A model generated the notes under the pieces. It searched no databases. It was given only the letters and a program-made list of their open reading frames with translations, and was not told where the DNA came from. 5,504 nucleotides of DNA, from positions 1 to 5,504 of the forward strand of contig JAAFHI010000287.1 of NCBI GenBank assembly GCA_013298335.1. The letters run 5' to 3'. The stretch is from Actinomycetota bacterium. Lineage in GTDB: Bacteria; Acidobacteriota; Blastocatellia; Chloracidobacteriales; Chloracidobacteriaceae. The translations under genes and the position numbers were made by a program. Every line of letters begins with the position of its first letter. Positions within the stretch are counted from its first letter, which is position 1. Positions 1-5,504 of the stretch are shown here, in pieces.

Positions 1-1169
1 GCGAAAAACTGCTCGCCTTCATGGACGAGCACGTGTATCCGAGCGAGCAGACCTTCTTCGATGAAATCGCCACTGGCGACCGCTGGCAACCGACGCAGAT
101 CGTCGAGACGCTGAAGGAAAAGGCGAAGGCGCAGGGGCTGTGGAATCTGTTCCTGCCCGAAAGCGAGTACGGCGCGGGTCTGACCAACTTCGAGTACGCC
201 CCGCTGTGCGAAATCATGGGCCGCTCGATGCTCGCCCCCGAAGTCTTCAACTGCTCCGCCCCCGATACCGGCAACATGGAAGTGCTCGTGCGCTACGGCT
301 CGCCGGAACAGCGCAAGCAGTGGCTCGAACCGCTGCTCGACGGCAAAATCCGCTCCTGCTTCGCGATGACCGAACCGGAAGTCGCCAGTTCCGACGCGAC
401 CAACATTCAGTCGCGCATCGAACGCAGCGGCGACGACTACATCATCAACGGTCGCAAGTGGTGGACGAGCGGCGCGGGCGATCCGCGCTGTAAAATCGCC
501 ATTTTCATGGGTAAGACCGACCCGACCGCCCCCAAGCACCTGCAACAGTCAATGATTCTCGTCCCGATGGACACGCCCGGCGTGAAGATTCTTCGAATGC
601 TCACCGTGTTCGGGTACGACGACGCGCCCCACGGCCACGCCGAAGTACTTTTCGAAAACGTCCGCGTGCCCGCGTCGAACATGCTGCTCGGCGAGGGTCG
701 GGGATTCGAAATCGCGCAGGGTCGCCTCGGACCGGGCCGCATTCACCATTGCATGCGCCTCATCGGTCTGGCCGAACGTTCGCTCGAAGCGATGTGCAGG
801 CGGGCAACGGCACGCGTCGCCTTCGGAAAATCCATTGCCGAACAGGGGACGCTTCGGGCCGACATCGCCGAATCGCGCATCGACATCGAACAGGCGCGCC
901 TGCTGACGATGAAAGCCGCCTATTTGATGGACAAGGCAGGCAACAAGGCGGCCCGTTCCGAGATTGCGATGATCAAGGTCGTCGCGCCGAACATGGCCCT
1001 GCGCGTGATTGACCGCGCCATTCAGGCCCACGGCGGCGCGGGCGTGTGCGGCGATTTCCACGTGGCCTATGCCTGGGCGCAGGCGCGGACGCTGCGTCTC
1101 GCCGACGGACCCGACGAAGTTCATCGCGAGACCATCGCCAAACTGGAACTCGGCAAATATCGTCATTAG
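1..1169 (+). CDS. Acyl-CoA dehydrogenase, ACAD10/11-like (5' end outside window)
   Basis: This is an FAD-dependent acyl-CoA dehydrogenase that would introduce a trans-2,3 double bond into an acyl-CoA and pass electrons to electron-transfer flavoprotein. The frame is open to the left edge: the first whole codon is at 3 and reads EKLLAF before the Met at 21. That Met is therefore probably internal, and about 20 residues are missing compared with the family's usual 400 or so. Counting from the Met at 21, [10 protein letters not shown] (117-126) is the flavin/substrate-binding segment of the middle domain, followed by [10 protein letters not shown] (143-152). The C-terminal helical domain carries [21 protein letters not shown] and ADGPDEVH. 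In this subfamily the Asp of ADG (codon 1104-1106) aligns with the catalytic Glu of medium-chain dehydrogenase, which is typical of ACAD10/11-type enzymes. The acyl chain length cannot be read from the sequence. The dipeptidase gene follows after 25 bp and may be co-transcribed. The family call is firm; the substrate is unknown. Confidence 0.95.
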   Translation, partial: EKLLAFMDEHVYPSEQTFFDEIATGDRWQPTQIVETLKEKAKAQGLWNLFLPESEYGAGLTNFEYAPLCEIMGRSMLAPEVFNCSAPDTGNMEVLVRYGSPEQRKQWLEPLLDGKIRSCFAMTEPEVASSDATNIQSRIERSGDDYIINGRKWWTSGAGDPRCKIAIFMGKTDPTAPKHLQQSMILVPMDTPGVKILRMLTVFGYDDAPHGHAEVLFENVRVPASNMLLGEGRGFEIAQGRLGPGRIHHCMRLIGLAERSLEAMCRRATARVAFGKSIAEQGTLRADIAESRIDIEQARLLTMKAAYLMDKAGNKAARSEIAMIKVVAPNMALRVIDRAIQAHGGAGVCGDFHVAYAWAQARTLRLADGPDEVHRETIAKLELGKYRH

Positions 1170-1179
1170 GCGAAACCTC

Positions 1180-1185
1180 AAGGAA
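1180..1185 (+). promoter_or_regulatory. Ribosome binding site of the dipeptidase gene
   Basis: AAGGAA lies nine bases before the ATG at 1195 and decides that start over the Met five codons later at 1210 and over in-frame Met codons inside the upstream gene. It is the only convincing Shine-Dalgarno sequence in the window. Confidence 0.6.
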
Positions 1186-1194
1186 TGTTTTCGC

Positions 1195-1938
1195 ATGCGC
1201 TACGGGAAAATGATTTCAAAAGCCGTCTGTCTCGCCCTCGCGGCGTGGCTGCTGGCGGTCGGCACGCTCGGACAACAGTCGTCGGACGATCCCCGGTATA
1301 AACCCAGCCCGGACAAGCCTCCGGTCGAGGTCGGCGAGTTTCGCGAACCCGATCTCGTCGAACTCAAAAAGCTCGACAAACACTTCAAGCTCGACATCCG
1401 CTACGCCACGACCAACAACTTCACCAAAAAGAAGCTCTACAAACAGGCCCGCGCCTTCCTGCAACGCCCGGCGGCGGAGGCGCTCGTCCGGGTTCACCAG
1501 CGGCTGCGCGCCCTGGGCTACGGCATCGTCATCCACGACGGGTACCGCCCGTGGGCGATTACAAAACTCTTCTGGGACGTCACCCCGCCGGACAAGCACG
1601 ATTTCGTGGCCGATCCGAGCAAAGGCTCGAAACATAATCGCGGGTGCGACATCGACCTCTCGCTGTTCGATCTCAAGACCGGCAAAACGGTGCTAATGCC
1701 GAGCGATTACGACGAAATGAGCGAACGGGCCTACCCGGAGTACAAGGGCGGGACCGACGAAGCCCGACGACTGCGGGACCTCCTCCGGGCTGAAATGGAG
1801 AAGGAAGGCTTCCAGGTCTACAAGTTCGAGTGGTGGCACTTCGACTACAAGGACTACCCGCTTTACCGGATTCTCGATATTCCCTTTTCCGATATCGGCA
1901 AGAACAAGGTAAAATCGAACGAGACAAAGAAGATGTGA
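1195..1938 (+). CDS. Exported D-alanyl-D-alanine dipeptidase (VanX/DdpX family, peptidase M15D)
   Basis: This zinc peptidase would cleave the dipeptide D-Ala-D-Ala. The 247-residue product shows the full VanX active site: GYRP with Arg118, the zinc ligands His147 and Asp154 in [10 protein letters not shown], and catalytic Glu212 with zinc ligand His215 in EWWH. The H-x6-D and E-x2-H spacings equal those of VanX. The block [13 protein letters not shown] (168-180) is also a family feature. Residues 1-27 look like a signal peptide, with Lys5 and Lys9 before a hydrophobic stretch (10-26); there is no lipobox. Export suggests a role in recycling or digesting peptidoglycan-derived D-Ala-D-Ala outside the cytoplasm, as inferred for the periplasmic members. 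Vancomycin resistance is unlikely, because cytoplasmic VanX acts with VanH and VanA and neither is next door. The Lys-rich tail (residues 236-246) is beyond the conserved domain. The start is supported by AAGGAA nine bases upstream. Confidence 0.93.
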   Translation: MRYGKMISKAVCLALAAWLLAVGTLGQQSSDDPRYKPSPDKPPVEVGEFREPDLVELKKLDKHFKLDIRYATTNNFTKKKLYKQARAFLQRPAAEALVRVHQRLRALGYGIVIHDGYRPWAITKLFWDVTPPDKHDFVADPSKGSKHNRGCDIDLSLFDLKTGKTVLMPSDYDEMSERAYPEYKGGTDEARRLRDLLRAEMEKEGFQVYKFEWWHFDYKDYPLYRILDIPFSDIGKNKVKSNETKKM

Positions 1939-1941
1939 GCC

Positions 1942-1956
1942 GCGTCGCACCGACGC
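1942..1956 (+). terminator. Small hairpin after the dipeptidase gene, possible weak terminator
   Basis: GCGTCG (1942-1947) and CGACGC (1951-1956) form a perfect six-pair GC-rich stem with a three-base loop, three bases after the stop codon. The downstream sequence is pyrimidine-rich but has no real T tract, so intrinsic termination would be weak at best. The remaining part of the 161-bp gap before purE shows no promoter that I can support. Confidence 0.3.
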
Positions 1957-2099
1957 CCCGCTTCTTCCCCTCGTTTGGATTGAACCAATTCACCCCGGAC
2001 ACACGTTGCGAGCCGGCCTTCGTCCCTGAACGGTCGAGGTCCGCGCGGCGGGCTTCCGGAAACCTCCAGCACTACCGATACCGGAAATACCAGAACATT

Positions 2100-2597
<498 letters not shown>

Positions 2598-2607
2598 GTG
2601 TGCCGAC

Positions 2608-3267
2608 ATGCCGCGAGCCGCAACCCAGCCAAAAACATCGGGATGGGACATTCCGCTTCCGCCTCCCTCACTCATTGAAAAAATGGGGGAGGTTGCCATC
2701 CGTTTTCCCTACTCGCGAAAAAAACTCAGTCACGAGTCCTTTCTCTGGGTCTGCGAACGATATCCCGAACACCGCGTCGAAATGGACGCCAACGGGCAGA
2801 TCATCATTCTGTCGCCAGTCAACTCCAAGGGAGGCGGTCGAAACTTTTTTTTGACGGTTCGTTTTGGAATCTGGACAGTGAAGGACGGCACCGGAAAAGG
2901 ATTCGATTCCTCGACTGGTTTTACTCTTCCCAACGGGGCGAAACGCTCACCCGATGCCGCCTGGATTTCTTATGAACGCTGGAATGCGCTCACACCCGAC
3001 GAACAAAATGACTTCGCGCCCATCTGTCCCGATTTCGTGGTCGAACTTCGCTCAAAGACCGACCACCTGAAATCGCTTCAAAAGAAGATGGACGAATACA
3101 TCGCCAACGGCGCACGCCTCGGCTGGCTGATTGATCCCATCAAACATCAGGTCCACATCTATCGGCCTGAATGCCCGGTCGAAATTCTCGACCAGCCAAA
3201 AACGCTTTCGGGCGAGACAGTTTTACAAGGTTTCGTACTGGACCTGACGGACATCATTACTGAATGA
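2608..3267 (+). CDS. Uma2 family (DUF820) putative endonuclease
   Basis: This 219-residue protein belongs to the Uma2 family, which has a PD-(D/E)XK nuclease-like fold and mostly unknown biological roles. The family pattern is visible. After an N-terminal helical part (about 36-56) comes the strand pair around DANGQIIILSP (60-70). Then follow RSPDAAWIS with Asp116, PDFVVELRSKTD with Glu146, and LQKKMDEYIANGARLGWLIDP with Lys159/Lys160 and the closing Asp-Pro (157-177). Asp116, Glu146 and a Lys of this last block are the presumed metal-binding and catalytic residues, so the fold looks intact. The start is uncertain: ATG 2608 is ten bases after purE and has no clear Shine-Dalgarno sequence, and ATG 2683 would still keep the domain whole. 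The gene looks more AT-rich than its neighbours and has a run of eight T at 2845-2852. Members of this family are often present in many copies in cyanobacteria, Chloroflexota and other bacteria, so it may be an acquired gene. Confidence 0.88.
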   Translation: MPRAATQPKTSGWDIPLPPPSLIEKMGEVAIRFPYSRKKLSHESFLWVCERYPEHRVEMDANGQIIILSPVNSKGGGRNFFLTVRFGIWTVKDGTGKGFDSSTGFTLPNGAKRSPDAAWISYERWNALTPDEQNDFAPICPDFVVELRSKTDHLKSLQKKMDEYIANGARLGWLIDPIKHQVHIYRPECPVEILDQPKTLSGETVLQGFVLDLTDIITE

Positions 3268-3280
3268 ACGTACATTCAGT
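3259..3280. repeat. 22-bp near-perfect palindrome over the Uma2 stop codon; operator or terminator candidate
   Basis: ACTGAATG (3259-3266) and CATTCAGT (3273-3280) are perfect inverted arms. The six central bases AACGTA contain the palindrome ACGT, so only one base pair (A/A) breaks the 22-bp symmetry. The Uma2 stop codon TGA is at 3265-3267. The stem is AT-rich and is followed by only three T, so it is a poor intrinsic terminator. Its symmetry fits a dimeric DNA-binding protein site in front of mcr equally well. Confidence 0.45.
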
Positions 3281-3323
3281 TTATCCTCCTGCTCGTCCCC
3301 TCTGATTTCATCTCGGTTTCCAG

Positions 3324-3330
3324 ACTGAAT
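3324..3330 (+). promoter_or_regulatory. Third copy of the palindrome half-site, just before mcr
   Basis: ACTGAAT here repeats the first seven bases of the palindrome arm at 3259-3265, in the same orientation and 65 bp downstream, ending five bases before the mcr ATG. It could be an additional operator half-site. A single seven-base match may also be chance. Confidence 0.2.
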
Positions 3331-3335
3331 TTATT

Positions 3336-5504
3336 ATGCGTTTGAACGGAAAAGTCGCCCTTCTTACCGGCGCGGCCGGCGGTATCGGCAGTGTCATCAC
3401 GCGGATGTATCTGCGGGAAGGCGCCAAAGTCGCCATTTCCAGCCGTACCTTCGACCGGCTGAAGCAATTCAAGGCCGAACTCGTCGCGGAGGGGTTCTCC
3501 GCCGACAACATCCTGCCGGTCATTCTCACCCCCACCAACATCGAGCAGATGCAGATGTCGCTCGAAACCATCGCGGGCGCGTGGGGCGAGATCGACGTTC
3601 TCATCAACAACGCCGGTTCAGCGGGGGCGAAACAGCCGCTGTTTCGAATTCCCTTCACGGCGGACGACCTTCAGAAACTGGTCGCGGAAGGCGGCGGCGA
3701 TTCCGAAACCATGCGCGAATCGGCGGCGAACCTGCTCGGAATGCCGTGGAACCTCATCCGGTATGCCTTTCCCTACTTCCGGGTCGGCGCGAGCGTGATC
3801 AACGTCTCGACCATCTTTTCGCGGGCGAACTACTACGGTCGCATTCCCTACGTCGTGCCGAAATCGGCGCTCAACGCGCTTTCGCTCAACTTCGCCAAGG
3901 AACTCGGCGCGACCGAAAAGGCATTGCGGGTCAACACCGTTTTTCCCGGTCCGATTGATTCCGAACGCATCCGCAGCGTGTTTGCCGCGATGGATCGCCT
4001 CAAGGCGGTCGATGAAGGCACCACCGCGCAGGATTTCTTCGACATCATGATTCTGAGCCGCTCGAAGAACGGCGAACCCGCCGAGAAGCGGTTCCCGACC
4101 AGCGACGACGTGGCGAACATGATCGTCTTCCTCGGTTCGGACGAATCCGCCGCCCTCTCGGGGCACAACTTCGAAGTCACCCACGGGATGCAGGTCAAGG
4201 CCCAGAGCCGGACGAAACTCGTCGCCTGGCCCGACCAGCGTCTCATTGACCTCAATGGCCGCGTGGTCCTCATCTGCGCGGGCGATCAGGTTGCCGACGC
4301 GGTGAAAATCGCGCAGATACAGATTTCCTACGGGGCATCGGTCATTCTCACATTTCGCCACACCGACGCCATCGCGTCGGCAATGGCGAAACTTTCCGAG
4401 CAAAAAATGCCCGCCCTCGCGGTCACCCGGCTCGACCCGCTCCGCCGCGAATCGGTGGATGCCGTCTTTGAACTCATCCGCGAGAAATATCACCGGCTCG
4501 ACACGGTCATCACGCTTCCGGCGCGCGGAACCGGTTACTACGGCAATGCCCTGCTCGACGCGGACGCCGAACTGGTCCGGCAGTTCATCGACGAAGAAGT
4601 CATCGGCATCACCGCCCTCGCCTCCCAGCTTTCCGGCTTTCTCAAGGAATTCGACCACGAAAGCACGCTCGGTGAACCGGTCCGCGTCCTGATGCTGACC
4701 AATCCGCACGACGGCGGCACCAATACCTTCGAGGACGTTTATCGCGCGGCCATCGAACAACTGATCCGGGTCTGGCGCCATGAGGACGACCTCCAGGTCG
4801 CCGCCGGGACGCGCCGCTTCCCGATTCATCCGAACCAGCTCGTCCGCTACTCGAACGACGAACCCGACAACCTCAAGTTCACCGCCGACTGGCTCGCCAC
4901 GCTGTCGAACCGCGTCCGCGAATTTGAAGACATCAATCTGTATCTGCCCGACAAAATCCAGCAGACGACCGGCAAGTCGCAACTGCCGCGCGACATCGCC
5001 CGGACGCTGCTCGGCCTCCACGTCGGCAAGGTGGCCGTCATCACCGGCGGCAGCGCGGGCATCGGCGGACAGATCGGGCACTACCTCGCGCTGTCGGGGG
5101 CGAAAGTGGTACTCGCCGCCCGGGATCACGAGAAACTCGAAAAGCTGCGCGATGAAATCATCTGGGAACTTCGGACGGTTGGCTACCCGAATCCCGAAAA
5201 CCGCATCGCAATCCTCCCCGACACCGACGTGGCGGAAGAGGAACACCTCGTCAAACTGGTTGATTTCGCGGTCGAGAAGTTCGGCAAGATCGACTTTCTC
5301 ATCAACAACGCGGGCATCGCCGGGGCCGAGGAAATGGTCGTCGATCTGCCGATCGCGGCGTGGCGGCACACGCTTCGCGCGAACCTGCTGAGCAATTACT
5401 CGCTCATCTACAAGGTTGCGCCGATGATGAAGAAAAACGGTTCGGGCTACATCCTGAACGTGAGTTCCTACTTCGGCGGTGAAAAATACGTCGCGGTTGC
5501 CTAC
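3336..5504 (+). CDS. mcr: Bifunctional malonyl-CoA reductase, tandem SDR type (3' end outside window)
   Basis: The enzyme reduces malonyl-CoA to malonate semialdehyde (C-terminal half) and then to 3-hydroxypropionate (N-terminal half), using two NADPH. This is a key step of the 3-hydroxypropionate bi-cycle. The frame runs for 723 codons without a stop to the last base; the Chloroflexus protein has about 1,220 residues. First SDR domain: NADPH-binding TGAAGGIG (11-18), NNAG (91-94), and STIFSRANYYGRIPYVVPK (158-176) with catalytic Tyr172 and Lys176. A degenerate Rossmann unit follows (about 303-555), starting at NGRVVLICAGDQ and containing AIEQLIRVWRHE (472-483). Second SDR domain: TGGSAGIG (570-577), NNAG (657-660) and NVSSYFGGEK (708-717); its YxxxK lies past the edge. 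From memory, these blocks match Chloroflexus aurantiacus Mcr almost residue for residue, and intervening parts diverge. The ATG at 3336 starts ten residues before the glycine motif; no Shine-Dalgarno sequence precedes it. Separate paired SDR genes are excluded by the unbroken frame. Confidence 0.95.
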   Translation, partial: MRLNGKVALLTGAAGGIGSVITRMYLREGAKVAISSRTFDRLKQFKAELVAEGFSADNILPVILTPTNIEQMQMSLETIAGAWGEIDVLINNAGSAGAKQPLFRIPFTADDLQKLVAEGGGDSETMRESAANLLGMPWNLIRYAFPYFRVGASVINVSTIFSRANYYGRIPYVVPKSALNALSLNFAKELGATEKALRVNTVFPGPIDSERIRSVFAAMDRLKAVDEGTTAQDFFDIMILSRSKNGEPAEKRFPTSDDVANMIVFLGSDESAALSGHNFEVTHGMQVKAQSRTKLVAWPDQRLIDLNGRVVLICAGDQVADAVKIAQIQISYGASVILTFRHTDAIASAMAKLSEQKMPALAVTRLDPLRRESVDAVFELIREKYHRLDTVITLPARGTGYYGNALLDADAELVRQFIDEEVIGITALASQLSGFLKEFDHESTLGEPVRVLMLTNPHDGGTNTFEDVYRAAIEQLIRVWRHEDDLQVAAGTRRFPIHPNQLVRYSNDEPDNLKFTADWLATLSNRVREFEDINLYLPDKIQQTTGKSQLPRDIARTLLGLHVGKVAVITGGSAGIGGQIGHYLALSGAKVVLAARDHEKLEKLRDEIIWELRTVGYPNPENRIAILPDTDVAEEEHLVKLVDFAVEKFGKIDFLINNAGIAGAEEMVVDLPIAAWRHTLRANLLSNYSLIYKVAPMMKKNGSGYILNVSSYFGGEKYVAVAY

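Noticed and set aside
21..1169. Treating the Met at 21 as the true start of the acyl-CoA dehydrogenase
   Set aside because: The frame stays open to base 3 with family-like residues (EKLLAF), and no Shine-Dalgarno sequence precedes the Met. The gene more likely begins outside the window.
1009..1194. Upstream in-frame extension of the dipeptidase into the acyl-CoA dehydrogenase gene
   Set aside because: The added residues are an out-of-frame reading of the dehydrogenase, and AAGGAA plus a signal peptide mark the start at 1195.
1975..1988. TTGG-N6-CCAA inverted repeat in the gap before purE
   Set aside because: The arms are only four bases long and there is no linked promoter element, so it is compatible with chance.
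2056..2087. CCGGAAA repeated twice at 25-bp spacing before purE
   Set aside because: A seven-base direct repeat in a GC-rich gap is weak evidence. No further copies lie in this gap and none is placed like an operator.
3618..5369. A 583-codon open frame on the minus strand opposite mcr
   Set aside because: It is rich in Arg, Asp and Glu with no recognisable domain, and it lies wholly opposite a convincingly coding plus-strand gene. Long antisense open frames are common in GC-rich DNA.

Overview
The window is a gene-dense stretch of a GC-rich bacterial chromosome. All five genes lie on the plus strand with short gaps, and both edges cut through a gene. In order they are: the 3' part of an acyl-CoA dehydrogenase (to 1169), an exported VanX-type D-alanyl-D-alanine dipeptidase (1195-1938), PurE of purine synthesis (2100-2597), a Uma2-family putative nuclease (2608-3267), and a very large gene that opens at 3336 and is still open at the right edge. 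There is no rRNA, tRNA, CRISPR array or recognisable insertion sequence.

The most important gene is the last one. Its 723 visible codons, without a stop, read as a tandem short-chain dehydrogenase/reductase (SDR) protein. From memory it matches the bifunctional malonyl-CoA reductase (Mcr) of Chloroflexus aurantiacus along its whole visible length, including several near-identical blocks. Mcr makes 3-hydroxypropionate from malonyl-CoA with two NADPH and is a hallmark enzyme of the 3-hydroxypropionate CO2-fixation bi-cycle. The visible part holds the complete N-terminal half, which reduces malonate semialdehyde, and the start of the C-terminal half, which reduces malonyl-CoA. The C-terminal active-site Tyr/Lys and roughly 500 further residues should lie beyond the window.

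How the genes work together is only partly visible. The dehydrogenase and the dipeptidase are 25 bp apart and could share a transcript. PurE and the Uma2 gene are 10 bp apart and could share another. Between the dipeptidase and purE lies a 161-bp gap with a small hairpin. The 68-bp gap before mcr starts with a near-perfect 22-bp palindrome that overlaps the Uma2 stop codon, and a third copy of its half-site sits six bases before the mcr start. Acyl-CoA dehydrogenase and Mcr both act on CoA thioesters, but they are separated by three unrelated genes, so a dedicated pathway cluster is not shown.

The organism cannot be fixed from this sequence. High GC, an exported M15 dipeptidase, a Uma2 protein and an Mcr that differs at many positions from the Chloroflexus protein would fit a relative within Chloroflexota. 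They would also fit another lineage with mixotrophic or phototrophic members, such as Acidobacteriota or Proteobacteria. Three of the four visible starts lack a clear Shine-Dalgarno sequence.
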